Of a DNA stretch of 57,870 nt, positions 33,443-43,231 are shown piece after piece (within the stretch, counting starts at the first letter, position 1; each line of letters starts with the position of its first letter). The stretch is taken from assembly GCA_050699055.1 (NCBI GenBank), contig JBOHCT010000001.1, positions 1 through 57,870 on the forward strand. Direction: 5' to 3'. Position numbers and translations under genes: made by a program. This DNA comes from JBOHCT01 sp050699055 (lineage in GTDB: Bacteria; Actinomycetota; Actinomycetes; Streptosporangiales; JBOHCT01). Below the pieces are notes generated by a model, which worked only from the letters and a program-made list of their open reading frames with translations, ran no database searches and had not been told where the DNA came from.

Positions 33443-33828
33443 GACTCGACCGGCTGGCGATCTGCGGCCTTCGTGCGCACGGGCGGCACGGCGTCCTCCC
33501 CTGGGAGCGAGAGAAGGGACAGACGTTCGTGGTCGATGTGGTACTCGGCCTGGACACCGAAGTGGCGGCCGAGTCCGACGATGTCGCCCGCACCGTCGAC
33601 TACGGTGCCTTGGCGGGACGCGTGGTCGCCGCCGTCGAGGGCGAGCCTGTGCTGCTCATCGAGACGCTCGCGGGACGTCTGGCCGGGCTCTGCCTCGCCG
33701 AGGCCCCCGTCGAGGAGGCCGAGGTCACCGTGCACAAGCCGGAGGCGCCGATCACCGTGCCGTTCGACGACGTGTCCGTAACGATCGTACGGAGCGATCG
33801 AGGGAGGCCCCAAAGGAGGGAATTGTGA
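33439..33828 (+). CDS. folB: Dihydroneopterin aldolase
   Basis: A 129-aa enzyme turning dihydroneopterin into 6-hydroxymethyl-dihydropterin. RLDRLAICGLRAHGRHGVLP, VVDVVLGLDT, the Glu in LLIETLAGRLA, and the catalytic Lys in VTVHKPEAPI are visible. GTG 33439 overlaps the previous stop (GTGA) and is preferred to the upstream ATG 33394, which would add residues read out of the neighbouring gene. Confidence 0.94.
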   Translation: MRLDRLAICGLRAHGRHGVLPWEREKGQTFVVDVVLGLDTEVAAESDDVARTVDYGALAGRVVAAVEGEPVLLIETLAGRLAGLCLAEAPVEEAEVTVHKPEAPITVPFDDVSVTIVRSDRGRPQRREL

Positions 33829-34367
33829 CGACTGACGATACACCGCTGCACGCGACCGGTCAGGCACGTCGGGCCAGGCTCGGGCTTGGCAGCAACCTCG
33901 GCGATCGGCGGGCCATGCTGCAAGGTGCCGTTGACGCGCTGGGTGACACCCCCGGTGTGGACGTCGTCGCAGTCTCCCCTGTCTATGAGAGCGCACCCCT
34001 TGGCGGTATGGACCAGCCCGACTACCTCAATGCCGTTGTCGTGATCGACACGACCCTGTCCGGCGAGCTGCTGCTGGAACGCGCGCACGCGATCGAGGAC
34101 GCGTTCGGCCGGGCGCGGGCGGAGCGCTGGGGGGCCCGGACCCTCGACGTCGACATCCTGACCTACGCCGAGCACGTGAGCGAGGACCCTGAGCTCACCC
34201 TTCCCCACCCCGGCGCGCATGAGCGTTCCTTCGTGCTCGTCCCGTGGCATGACGTCGAGCCCGAGGCAGAGGTCCCCGGCCGCGGCCGGGTGAGGGAACT
34301 GGTCAACTCGGTCGGCCCCGCGGGCGTGCGACGCCGCGACGACCTGGAGCTTCGGCCGTCGTCATGA
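33825..34367 (+). CDS. folK: 6-hydroxymethyl-7,8-dihydropterin pyrophosphokinase
   Basis: A 180-aa HPPK. LGLGSNLGDRRAML is the opening motif, SPVYESAPLGG and QPDYLNAVV follow, and the ERWGARTLDVDIL block carries the paired Asp residues binding Mg-ATP; LPHPGAHERSFVL closes it. GTG 33825 follows AAAGGAGGG and overlaps folB by 4 bp. It supplies dihydropterin-PP to FolP. Confidence 0.96.
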   Translation: MTTDDTPLHATGQARRARLGLGSNLGDRRAMLQGAVDALGDTPGVDVVAVSPVYESAPLGGMDQPDYLNAVVVIDTTLSGELLLERAHAIEDAFGRARAERWGARTLDVDILTYAEHVSEDPELTLPHPGAHERSFVLVPWHDVEPEAEVPGRGRVRELVNSVGPAGVRRRDDLELRPSS

Positions 34368-34855
34368 GTGCTACGCGGATCTCCACCCTGGTCGCCGTCG
34401 CTGTGTCCGTGGGGGCGATCGTGTGGTACCTCCTGCGCCTCGCCTACGAGGATCTCCCTCCGCTGCCCTGGACGATGGTGCCGACCCTGCTCCTCCTCGG
34501 CGCCGTCGAGCTGATGAGCGCCATGAACATCCGCGCGCGTGTCCGCAGGCAGCGGGGCGCCCCTCCGATCGAGCCGCTGCGCGTCGCCCGCATGGTGTCG
34601 GTCGCGAAAGCGAGCGCCTACGCCGCGGCGTTGTTCGCGGGCGGTTTCGCGGGGGTGCTCGCCTACGTCCTCCCGTCCCTCGACATAGAGGCGTTTCAGC
34701 GGGACGCGTTCGTGAGCGGGTCGACGCTCGGCTCGGCCGTCCTCTTCGGTGCGGCGGCCCTGTTCCTCGAGCACGCGTGCCGGGTCCCTCGCCCGCCGGA
34801 CGAGGGGGAACGCGGCTGGGACCGACGCGGCGGTGATCCTCTGCGACGGCCCTGA
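34364..34855 (+). CDS. DUF3180 membrane protein
   Basis: A 163-aa protein with four predicted membrane helices: about residues 7-26, 37-55, 85-108 and 125-142. The PIEPLRVARMVSVAKASAYA segment is typical of DUF3180, found after folK across actinomycetes. It overlaps folK by 4 bp. Function unknown. Confidence 0.88.
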   Translation: MSATRISTLVAVAVSVGAIVWYLLRLAYEDLPPLPWTMVPTLLLLGAVELMSAMNIRARVRRQRGAPPIEPLRVARMVSVAKASAYAAALFAGGFAGVLAYVLPSLDIEAFQRDAFVSGSTLGSAVLFGAAALFLEHACRVPRPPDEGERGWDRRGGDPLRRP

Positions 34856-34881
34856 CCCACTCATCCGCTGTGACGGAGACC

Positions 34882-34911
34882 GCGGCGTGTACAACCTGAG
34901 GTGTACGCCGC
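34882..34911. terminator. Hairpin between the folate operon and the two-component pair
   Basis: GCGGCGT (34882-34888) and ACGCCGC (34905-34911) form a 7-bp stem about 30 bp after the DUF3180 stop. It is probably the operon's end signal; an operator for the next genes is also possible. Confidence 0.4.
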
Positions 34912-34964
34912 CATCGACCCGGCGACGGACGTTCCCGTAGAGGTCAGGCACGTACCCTTGTGGC

Positions 34965-36161
34965 GTGCTGTGGGGTCCGGTGCGCGCCTGGCGAGGGGGA
35001 CGGGCGTGGCTGCGGGCGCACCCGCGCCTGGCCGACGGTCTGGGCATCGCCCCGGTCTTCCTGATCAACACGGTCTTCGCTGTCAGCTCTCTCCGGTACC
35101 CGGCGTTCGTGTACGTCGCCGTGGCGTTCGCCCTGTGCGCGCCGATCGTGGTCCGGCGGCAGTGGCCGCGCGCGGCCTTCGCGGCGGTGGCGCTCGTCGC
35201 GTTCGCGCAGTGGGCGCTTGGCATCACGCTCATGCCGGCCGATCTCGCGCTGTTCGTCGCGCAGTACACGGTGGCCACACGCTGCGAGCGTCCGTACGCG
35301 GCCGTCGCGGCGTGCACGATGGGAATCGGCGCGGTGCTCGCCGTAGGGCGCTGGACCCCTGTCTTCTGGCCGCAGAACCTCATCCCGTCCGCGATCTTCA
35401 TCGGTGCGGTCTGGGTCCTCGGGCACAGCGTGCGGACACGGCGGGCCTATCTCGCCGGCCTGGTCGAACGGGCCGTCCGAGCCGAGCGCGAACGTGACGC
35501 GAACGCGCAGGTCGCGGCGGCCGAGGAGCGCGCGCGGATCGCGCGCGAGCTGCACGACGTCATCGCGCACAGCATGAGCGTCATGGTCGTGCAGTCCGAC
35601 GGTGCGGCGTACGCGATCGACGGCGACCCCGCGCGGGCCAAGGAGGCCTTGCGGACGATATCGTCGACCGGCAGGCAGGCGCTCACGGAGATGCGCCGCA
35701 TGCTCGGGGTGCTCCGCGCAGGCGAGGGTGAAGGCGACACGTACGCTCCACAGCCGGGGGTCGCCCAGCTGAGGGAGCTGATCGACCAGGTGCGGCGGTC
35801 GGGGATCGTGGTCGACCTGGCCGTCGAGGGCGCGCCGAAGTCGGTGCCGAAGGGTCTGGAGCTGGCCGCCTACCGCGTCGTGCAGGAGGCGTTGACGAAC
35901 ACGCTCAAGCACGCCGGGCCGCAAGCGAGCGCGGCGGTGCGGCTGCGGTACGGCGATGACACGCTCGACGTGTCGGTCGTCGATGACGGCCGGGGTGCGG
36001 CCGCGCCTGCGCCGGACGGCCAGGGGCACGGGCTGAACGGGATGAGGGAGCGGGTGGAGATGTACGGCGGTGCGGTCCGGGCGGGCCCGCGTCCAGGCGG
36101 CGGCTACGAGGTGGCGGCGCGGATGCCGCTCGAGGAGTCGGACCGGACGGTGATGTCATGA
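34965..36161 (+). CDS. Two-component sensor histidine kinase, NarL/DesK type
   Basis: A 398-aa membrane kinase. About five or six hydrophobic helices in residues 25-165 form a small sensor region with little extracellular loop. A HisKA_3 dimerisation helix follows with the phospho-His in RIARELHDVIAHSMSVMVVQ. The HATPase domain has EALTNTLKHAG (N box) and DDGRGAAAPAPDGQGHGL (G boxes). GTG 34965 is the first start leaving a membrane-first topology. It overlaps its regulator by 4 bp. Signal unknown; cell-envelope stress is common for this class. Confidence 0.92.
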   Translation: MLWGPVRAWRGGRAWLRAHPRLADGLGIAPVFLINTVFAVSSLRYPAFVYVAVAFALCAPIVVRRQWPRAAFAAVALVAFAQWALGITLMPADLALFVAQYTVATRCERPYAAVAACTMGIGAVLAVGRWTPVFWPQNLIPSAIFIGAVWVLGHSVRTRRAYLAGLVERAVRAERERDANAQVAAAEERARIARELHDVIAHSMSVMVVQSDGAAYAIDGDPARAKEALRTISSTGRQALTEMRRMLGVLRAGEGEGDTYAPQPGVAQLRELIDQVRRSGIVVDLAVEGAPKSVPKGLELAAYRVVQEALTNTLKHAGPQASAAVRLRYGDDTLDVSVVDDGRGAAAPAPDGQGHGLNGMRERVEMYGGAVRAGPRPGGGYEVAARMPLEESDRTVMS

Positions 36162-36868
36162 CGGAACCTGTTCCCGAGCCTGCCGGGGAGACGATCCGCG
36201 TCGTGCTCGTCGACGATCAGGAGCTCGTACGCGCCGGGTTCCGGATGGTGCTCGACGCCCAGCCCGACCTGACCGTCGTCGCGGAGGCCGGTGACGGCGC
36301 CGAGGCGTTGCGGGAGTTGTCCGCGCACAATGCCGGTCATGATGCCGATGTCGTCCTCATGGACATCCGCATGCCCGGCATGGACGGTGTGGAAGCCACG
36401 CGGCGCATCTGCGCGGCGGACGGGGCGTCGCGGGTGCTCATCCTCACGACGTTCGACCTCGACGAGTACGCCTTCGCGGCACTGAAGGCGGGGGCGAGCG
36501 GTTTCATGCTGAAGGACGCGCCCCCGCCCGACCTGCTGTCCGCGATCCGGGCGGTGCATTCAGGGGACGCGGTCGTCGCGCCCAGTACGACCCGCAGGCT
36601 TCTCGACCATGTCGTGGTTCACCTGCCAACCGAGCAGCGACCGAGCCCCGCGGGGCTGGAGGTGCTGACGCCTCGCGAGCGGGAGGTGCTTGAGCTCGTC
36701 GCCCGCGGCCTGACCAACACCGAGATCGCCGAACGGCTGTACGTCTCCGAGGCCACCGTGAAGACCCACGTCGGCCGCATCCTGACCAAGCTCGACCTTC
36801 GGGATCGGGTGCAGGCGGTGGTCCTCGCGTACGAGTCCGGCCTGGTCGGGACCAGCCGAGCCGGGTAA
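36158..36868 (+). CDS. Response regulator, NarL/LuxR family
   Basis: A 236-aa regulator. The receiver has the acidic pair VLVDDQE, the phospho-Asp in VVLMDIRMPGMDG, the Thr in ILTTFDLDEY and the Lys in GFMLKDAPP. The LuxR helix-turn-helix is LTPREREVLELVARGLTNTE, then ERLYVSEATVKTHVGRILTKL. It pairs with the kinase just upstream. The ABC/FtsX exporter at 38090 is a plausible target by proximity only. Confidence 0.95.
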   Translation: MTEPVPEPAGETIRVVLVDDQELVRAGFRMVLDAQPDLTVVAEAGDGAEALRELSAHNAGHDADVVLMDIRMPGMDGVEATRRICAADGASRVLILTTFDLDEYAFAALKAGASGFMLKDAPPPDLLSAIRAVHSGDAVVAPSTTRRLLDHVVVHLPTEQRPSPAGLEVLTPREREVLELVARGLTNTEIAERLYVSEATVKTHVGRILTKLDLRDRVQAVVLAYESGLVGTSRAG

Positions 36869-36886
36869 GGCGAACCTTCCTTCTTC

Positions 36887-36916
36887 ACCACACTTCCGCG
36901 CGCGAAGTGTAGGTGA
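36887..36916 (+). terminator. Hairpin after the response regulator gene
   Basis: ACACTTC (36891-36897) pairs with GAAGTGT (36905-36911), extended by CACC/GGTG outside a 1-nt bulge. It begins about 20 bp after the stop. Confidence 0.5.
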
Positions 36917-37258
36917 TCCACTTCTCTGGGTAATCAGCGCTGGTGAGGAAAGATCGCGGGGTTTGCCCTTCCTGGTCCTGGGTCACGTACGGGGGCTGAC
37001 CCAGGGCCTCCGGGATTCCATCCGCTGAGACGCTCACCGTGCGGGGCGCTGGGCCGAACCGGTCCTGCGCCCTCGCGCGTTCCCGTGCCGGTTCAAGATC
37101 CGCGTTTGTGGTCGAAACGCGCAGAGTGCTCCCTTCCGGACCACGGATCGAGATCTTCGGTGGCCCGGCCTAGTGTCTGCGCACCAGACTGGGGGGAAAG
37201 GACTCGGGCGATGGCTCGTGCCCGACCGAGTCGATCACGAGAGCGAAAGGAGGTGCCC
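36917..37258. other. Intergenic stretch with no recognised gene
   Basis: About 340 bp between the terminator hairpin and the PEBP gene. Frames here have no homology I can name. An AAAGGAGG ribosome-binding site at 37247-37254 serves the next gene. The promoter of that gene should be here, but no convincing -35/-10 pair stands out. Confidence 0.5.
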
Positions 37259-37801
37259 GTGAGCCAGCCGGCCAGGGCCCCGCTTCCGTACGACTTCCTT
37301 CCCCAGGTGTCGTCGTTCACCGTCGCGAGCGACGACGTCGCCCACGGCCAGCCGCTCCCGAACGGCCAGGTGTTCAACGGCATGGGAGCCGGGGGCGAGA
37401 ACGTGTCGCCGCACCTGCGTTGGGAAGGATCCCCCGGACAGCCGAGAAGTTTCGCCGTCACCTGCTTCGACCCGGACGCGCCGACCGGTAGCGGGTTTTG
37501 GCACTGGGTGCTGTTCGACATCCCGGCGGACGTGACCGAGCTGCCGAGGGGCGCGGGCAGCGGCGACATGCGCGGCCTGCCGGCGGGCGCCACGCACGGC
37601 CGCAACGACTTCGGTACCAAGGATTTTGGCGGTGCCGCGCCTCCTCCGGGTGATCCGCCGCACAGGTACGTCTTCGCCGTACACGCCCTCGACACCGACA
37701 GGCTGGGCGTCGACGACTCCGTCCCGCCCGCTCAGGTGGGTTTCAACCTGACCCCGCATACCGTCTCGCGGGGCATGATCATCCCCGTGTACGGCCGCTG
37801 A
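37259..37801 (+). CDS. YbhB/YbcL-type phosphatidylethanolamine-binding-like protein
   Basis: A 180-aa PEBP-fold protein. The ligand-pocket motifs are visible: SPHLRWEGSPGQPRSFAVTC, FDPDAPTGSGFWHWVLFDIP, GRNDFGTKDFGGAAPPPGDP and HRYVFAVHALD. Cytosolic bacterial homologues bind small anions or lipids; physiological role unclear. GTG 37259 is fixed by AAAGGAGG just upstream, rather than the open frame running back to 37085. Confidence 0.92.
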   Translation: MSQPARAPLPYDFLPQVSSFTVASDDVAHGQPLPNGQVFNGMGAGGENVSPHLRWEGSPGQPRSFAVTCFDPDAPTGSGFWHWVLFDIPADVTELPRGAGSGDMRGLPAGATHGRNDFGTKDFGGAAPPPGDPPHRYVFAVHALDTDRLGVDDSVPPAQVGFNLTPHTVSRGMIIPVYGR

Positions 37802-38089
37802 TCCCCTCGGGCCGGTCCCCTCGGGCGGCTGGTTGGCGGCGTCTGAGGGTTCGGGCCGCGGGTGGCGCGGTTGTTCGGACGCCGGCCGGCCGCGCTCCGC
37901 CTCGGGGCGGCGCCTGGCACTCGTTTCCTCCTCGAGGCTGACACCGACGATCGTCCGGCGGGTGGACGGGCCGCCGTCCGTCGGCGTCCCGGTGTACTTC
38001 GAAGATCGCACCTGGGGACGATGATGCGCACCCCGCGGCGCCCATAGCGTCGATGCGTTCCCCAATCGCGGACTCTCCGAGGAGGACAC

Positions 38090-38851
38090 TTGTCGACGCT
38101 CACAACGACGCACAGTGCCGTCACGGCCCGAGATGTCGTCAAGGTGTACGGGAGCGACGTCGCCGACGACACCGCCGAGACCGCGGTGACGGCCCTCGAC
38201 CACGTATCCGTCGCGTTCGCGGCGAGGACCTTCACCGCGATCATGGGACCGTCCGGGTCGGGCAAGTCCACATTGATGCACTGCCTCGCCGGTCTCGACA
38301 CCCTGACCTCCGGCTCCGTACGACTCGGCGACACCGAGCTCGCCGGCCTGCGGGACAAGCAACTCACCCTGCTGCGCCGCAGAAGGGTGGGCTTCGTGTT
38401 CCAAACGTTCAACCTCCTGCCGACACTGACCGCCGAGGAGAACATCCGACTGCCGCTCGACCTCGCGGGCGTGCGCGGGGACCGGCAATGGGTCGACCGC
38501 GTCATCGACACCCTCGGCCTGCGGGACCGGCTCACCCACAGGCCCGCCGAGCTCTCCGGCGGCCAGCAGCAGCGGGTCGCCTGCGCCAGGGCACTGGTCA
38601 CCCGCCCGGAGGTTGTCTTCGCGGACGAGCCCACGGGGAACCTCGACTCGAGGTCGAGCGCCGAGGTCCTTTCCTTCCTGCGGCTGTCCGTGCGCGAGCT
38701 CGGCCAGACGGTCGTCATGGTCACCCACGACGCGGTGTCGGCCAGCTACGCCGACCGGGTCGTCTTCCTTCGCGACGGCAGGCTGGTCAGCGAACTCCTC
38801 GAGCCGACCCCTGAGGACGTTCTGGACCGGCTGAAGAGGCTGGAGGTCTGA
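38090..38851 (+). CDS. ABC transporter ATP-binding protein, MacB/LolD type
   Basis: A 253-aa ATPase for an FtsX-like exporter or mechanotransmission system. Walker A GPSGSGKST is near residues 53-61, the Q-loop region is RVGFVFQTFNLLPTLTAEEN, the signature LSGGQQQRVACARAL, Walker B VVFADEPTGNLDS and the switch VTHDAVSASYADRV. The start is TTG 38090 behind GAGGAGGA. It is followed 4 bp later by its permease gene, which is frameshifted. Confidence 0.93.
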   Translation: MSTLTTTHSAVTARDVVKVYGSDVADDTAETAVTALDHVSVAFAARTFTAIMGPSGSGKSTLMHCLAGLDTLTSGSVRLGDTELAGLRDKQLTLLRRRRVGFVFQTFNLLPTLTAEENIRLPLDLAGVRGDRQWVDRVIDTLGLRDRLTHRPAELSGGQQQRVACARALVTRPEVVFADEPTGNLDSRSSAEVLSFLRLSVRELGQTVVMVTHDAVSASYADRVVFLRDGRLVSELLEPTPEDVLDRLKRLEV

Positions 38852-38855
38852 GGGC

Positions 38856-41353
38856 GTGCTGCGGACCACACTCGCGAACCTGGGTGCCCACAAGGGTCGC
38901 CTGCTGCTGTCGTCGCTCGCGATCGCGCTCGGCGTCGCCTTCGTCGCGGGGACTCTGGTGTTCACCGGCGCGCTCAAGAACGCGTTCTTCGGCGCGTTCG
39001 CGGCCGACGTCGGCAAGGCGTCCGTCGTGGTCACCTCCACCGATCACGGGGACGTACCGTCCCGCATGCTGGACGACGTAGGAAAGGTGAATGGGGTGGC
39101 CGCGGCCGACGGCCAGGTCAGCGGCGGGGCGATGCTTGTCGATCCGCGCGGTCATCCGCTGGGCGGGCCCGCCGAAGCGCACGTGGTGAGCGTCCCGCGA
39201 TCCCCCGATCTGCGGTGGGAAGACGTCGTGCGAGGTCACCCGCCGCGGACGGCCGGTCAGGCCGTGCTCGACCTCGACACGGCGAAACGCGCCGGTCTGC
39301 ACGTCGGCGATCCCGTACGGGTGGCGACCGGGCCGCGCGAGAGCCGCACGCTCCGACTCGTCGGGCTGTCGACCTCGGCAACTCCCCGACATACGCGGGT
39401 GCGCCCTTCCTCGGTGTCACGGCCTCGCGCGCGAAGACGCTCACCGGGCAGCACGGGTACGTCCATGTCTCCGCGGCCGCCACTCCCGGCGTCTCCGACT
39501 CCTCACTCCGTGACCGGGTTGACGAGGCGCTCGGGTCCCGCTACACGGTGCGTACGGGGGACGAGCAGGCTCGCGTCGAGGTGCGTGACGCCTCGACGGC
39601 GCTCACCGGGGTGACGACCGCACTGCTGGCCTTCGCCGCGGTCGCGATGTTCGTCGCCGCGATCGTCATCGCCAACACGTTCGCGATCCTGCTCGCGGGG
39701 CGCACCCGCGAGCTCGCTCTGCTGCGCTGCGTCGGAGCGACCCGTGAGCAGGTGTTCCGCTCGGTGCTGCTGGAGTCGGCGGTCCTCGGGCTCGTGGGTT
39801 CCGTCGTCGGGGTGCTCCTGGGCTTCGGTTTCGCCGAGGGCGCTGGACTCGTCCTGTCCGCGGTGGTCGGAGGCTTTCCTATCGACGCGGTGCGCCCGTC
39901 TGTCGCCGCTGTCGTCGTGCCGCTCGTCGTCGGCGTCGTCGTCACCGTCGCCGCGGCGGTCCTGCCGGCACGGGCGGCGACGAGGGTGGCGCCGATCGCC
40001 GCGCTCCGGCAGCGCTCGGAGCGTACGGGTTCTCGCCGCGTCGGACTGATCCGCCTCATCGTCGCCACGATCGCTATCGCGGCCGGCACGGTGGCCCTGC
40101 TGCTCGGCACGCTGGTGGTGTCGTCCAACGGCGGGTTTATCGTCGCGTTCGTCGGTGGGGCCCTCGCGTTCGGCGGCATTCTGCTCGCCGGCCCCGTCGT
40201 CATCCCCCGGGCGATCCGGCTCGTCGGCTGGCTGCCGGGCCGGGTCTCGGGCGTGCCGGCACGGCTCGCGAGCCGAAACGCCGTGCGCAATCCCAGGCGC
40301 GCCGCGGCCACTACCTCCGCGTTGCTCGTCGGGGCGACACTGATCAGCCTGTTGACGGTCGCGTCCGTCACGCTGCGGACCAGCGTGACGACGACGCTCG
40401 ACGAGACGTACCCCGTGGACTATGTCGTGGGCACGCGTTCGGGACCGGTGCCACGCGACGTGGTCGAGGCGCTGCGGGACGAGCCGCGACTCGCGGCCGT
40501 CGCCACCCTCCACGAGGCCAAGGGACGGGTGGACGGCCACCGTGTCGGTATCGCGGGCGTCGACCCGAGCGCGCTCAGGAGAGTGACGGACGGCTACGCG
40601 ACGCTGCGCCACCTCCGCCCCGGCGAGGCGATCCTCGCGGAGGATCTCGCGCGGGAGCTGGGCGCCCATCCGGGCGACACCGTACGGGTCGACGGCGGAG
40701 GAGGCGCGAAGACGCTGACGGTTCGAGCGGTCGGCGACCTGCTGAACCGGAACAGCGCGCTCGCGACCACCCAACGCGACTTTGCTGGGCTGTTCGCGCA
40801 TCCATCGATCGCCACCGTCCTGGCGAAGGAGCGCGGCGATGTCGAGACGTCGGGCGTGACCGCGGCGATCGACCGCGCGACCGCGGGGTCCCCCAATGTC
40901 GTGGTGACCGGCGCCGCGGAGCTCAAGGCGTCGTATGAGAAGGTGCTCGACACCATGCTGCTCATCGTCAGCGCGTTGCTCGGCGTGGCTGTCCTGATCG
41001 CGTTCGTGGGCATCGCGAACACGCTCGCCCTCTCCGTCATCGAGCGCCGCCGCGAGTCCGCGCTGCTCCGGGCGCTGGGTCTCACCGGAGGACAGCTTCG
41101 GGCCATGTTCTCGGGCGAGGCGGTGCTGATGGCCGGTGTCGGCGGAGCACTGGGAGTGTGTCTCGGCGTCGTGTTCGGCTGGGCCGCGGTCGCGTCGCTG
41201 TTCCCGTCGTCGGTCGACGTCGTGCTGAGCGTGCCTGTGGCGCGGATGGTCCTGTTCGTGGTCGTGGCAGGCCTCGCCGGACTGATCGCCTCAGTCCTGC
41301 CCGCGCGTCGGGCGACACAGGCCCCGGTCGCGGCCGGGCTCGCCGAGGAGTAG
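38856..41353 (+). pseudogene. FtsX-like ABC permease with a -1 frameshift
   Basis: With one base restored this reads as a permease of about 832 aa. TM1 (LLLSSLAIALGVAFVAGTLV) and a MacB-like periplasmic domain come first. The first FtsX block of three helices is near 39600-40000, a central helix pair follows, and the second FtsX block lies near 40950-41340 (IERRRESALLRALGLTGGQL). The frame is lost near 39368: the first frame gives RTLRLVGL, then nonsense; the second resumes at VDLGNSPTYAGAPFLG. CTGTCGAC where CTGGTCGAC is expected points to loss of one G. Either a real inactivating mutation or a sequencing error. Confidence 0.85.
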
Positions 41354-41405
41354 GGCGCGGTACGCTGGCCAGCGTCCGGTACCCCAGTGGACTGGAACAC
41401 CGCAC

Positions 41406-42344
41406 ATGCGACACGAAGGCGGGGCGGGGGCGGGAGCCCGCGACGGGACGACGCATGACACGACCGACCGGCCGGGCCGGCTGGCCGTCGGGGTCGTGGG
41501 CGCTGGCCGGGCGGGCGCGATCCTCGGAGCCGCGCTCGCCCGGGCGGGTCACACGGTCGTCGCCGCTTCCGGCGACTCCGACAGATCCCGCCGATTGGCT
41601 GGGGAACATCTCCCCGACGTGCCGCTTGTCGAGCCGCGCGAGGTCGCGGCGCGCTCCCGGCTGGTGCTGCTCACCGTCCCCGACGACGTGCTCCCCGAGG
41701 TGGCCGCCGATCTCGCCGACCATCTTGCGGCCGGTACGCTCGTCGTCCACGCGGCGGGCCGGTACGGCATCGACGTCCTCGAGCCGGCCACGCGGCGCGG
41801 CGGCCTTCCGCTGGCGCTGCACCCGGTGATGACCTTCACCGGCCGGCCCGACGACCTCGCTCGTCTGGCCGGGTGTTTCTTCGGCGTGACCGCCCCCGAT
41901 CCGCTGCGCCCGATCGCGGAGGCGCTCGTCGTCGAGATGGGCGGCGAGCCGATGTGGGTGCCGGAGGGGCGCAGGGGTCTCTACCACGCCGCACTCGCGA
42001 ACGCCGCCAATCATCTGGTCACGCTCGTCGCCGACTCGGTCGAGCTGTTGCGCGAGGCCGGGGTCGCCGACCCCGCCCGGATGGTCGGGCCACTGCTCGG
42101 CGCGTCGCTCGACAACTCCCTGCGTTTCGGCATGGGCGCCCTCACCGGCCCCGTCGCGCGTGGCGACGCCGCCACCGTGGCCCGGCACGTCGAAGAGCTG
42201 CGGCGGGTGTCGACAGAGGCGACGGCCGCGTACGTCGCGATGGCCAGGTTGACCGCCGACCGAGCCCTCCAGGTAGGCCTGCTCGCACCGGAGGACGCGG
42301 AGCGACTGCTCGACGTGCTCGCCGGACCGGGGGCCCGGGCATGA
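41406..42344 (+). CDS. Rossmann-fold/DUF2520 oxidoreductase-like protein
   Basis: A 312-aa protein. A Gly-rich dinucleotide-binding motif GVVGAGRAGAILGAAL lies near residues 28-43, and VLLTVPDDVLPEVAADLADH recalls ProC/6-phosphogluconate-type folds. The DUF2520 helical domain follows, starting near HPVMTFTG. Found before panC in many actinomycetes and sometimes proposed to be a dehydrogenase in pantothenate synthesis; that is unproven here. It overlaps panC by 4 bp (ATGA). Confidence 0.88.
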   Translation: MRHEGGAGAGARDGTTHDTTDRPGRLAVGVVGAGRAGAILGAALARAGHTVVAASGDSDRSRRLAGEHLPDVPLVEPREVAARSRLVLLTVPDDVLPEVAADLADHLAAGTLVVHAAGRYGIDVLEPATRRGGLPLALHPVMTFTGRPDDLARLAGCFFGVTAPDPLRPIAEALVVEMGGEPMWVPEGRRGLYHAALANAANHLVTLVADSVELLREAGVADPARMVGPLLGASLDNSLRFGMGALTGPVARGDAATVARHVEELRRVSTEATAAYVAMARLTADRALQVGLLAPEDAERLLDVLAGPGARA

Positions 42345-43231
42345 TGGAGGTCGCCCGGACACGAGAAGAGCTGGCCAAGGCCCTCGTCATGCTGCGCTGC
42401 GGCTCGGACGGGGCGAACGCGTCGGTCGCGCTCGTGCCGACGATGGGCGCCCTGCACGCCGGGCACGTCTCGCTGATCCGCCTGGCCCGCGAGCTTGCCG
42501 ACCACGTGATCGTGAGCGTCTTCGTCAACCCGCTGCAGTTCGGACCGGGGGAGGACTACGAGCGGTACCCGCGCGCGTTCGACGCCGACCTGCGCACCTG
42601 CCGCGACGAGAAGGTGTCGCTGGTCTTCGCGCCTTCTGCCGAGGTCGTGTACCCCGAGCCGCAGCTGGTCGGTGTCGACCCCGGGCCGATGGGCGAGGCG
42701 TACGAGGGCGCGAGCAGGTCCGGCCACTTCAGTGGCGTGCTCACCGTGGTGATGAAGCTGTTCCAGCTCACCCGGCCGGACCTCGCCGTGTTCGGGCAGA
42801 AGGACGCCCAGCAGCTCGCACTCGTCCGCCGCATGGTTCGCGACCTGGACCTGCCTGTCCATGTCGTGGCGGGCGCAACCGTCCGCGACCCCGACGGACT
42901 TGCGGTCTCCAGCCGGAACGTGTACCTGTCCGCCGAGGAGCGTACGGCGGCACTCGCGCTGTCCCGCGCGCTGCGGGCCGGCGAGCGCGTGAGCGGCGGG
43001 GGGGCGTCGGCGGTCCGCGAGGCCGCGCTGTCGGTGCTTCGCGCCGAGCCGCGGCTGCTTCTCGACTACCTCGCGCTGGTCGAGCCGGAGACATTCGCCG
43101 ACGTCTCGGACGGTTACGAGGGGGAGGCGGTCTTGGCGGTCGCGGCCACTGTGGGTACGACCCATCTCATCGACAACGTTCCGGTCCGGGTCGACCGCCG
43201 ACCGGACCCTGACCCACCCTCGGTGGCCTGA
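42341..43231 (+). CDS. panC: Pantothenate synthetase
   Basis: A 296-aa ligase joining pantoate and beta-alanine with ATP. The HxGH nucleotide motif is at residues 39-42 (PTMGALHAGHVSLIR). SVFVNPLQFGPGEDYERYPR, the FGQKDAQQLALVRRMVRDL block and the KMSKS-like VSSRNVYLS follow. ATG 42341 is used, though ATG 42344 is equally possible. The usual panD is not between panC and coaX. Beta-alanine could come from the dihydropyrimidinase/ureidopropionase route elsewhere in the window; that is speculation. Confidence 0.96.
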   Translation: MMEVARTREELAKALVMLRCGSDGANASVALVPTMGALHAGHVSLIRLARELADHVIVSVFVNPLQFGPGEDYERYPRAFDADLRTCRDEKVSLVFAPSAEVVYPEPQLVGVDPGPMGEAYEGASRSGHFSGVLTVVMKLFQLTRPDLAVFGQKDAQQLALVRRMVRDLDLPVHVVAGATVRDPDGLAVSSRNVYLSAEERTAALALSRALRAGERVSGGGASAVREAALSVLRAEPRLLLDYLALVEPETFADVSDGYEGEAVLAVAATVGTTHLIDNVPVRVDRRPDPDPPSVA

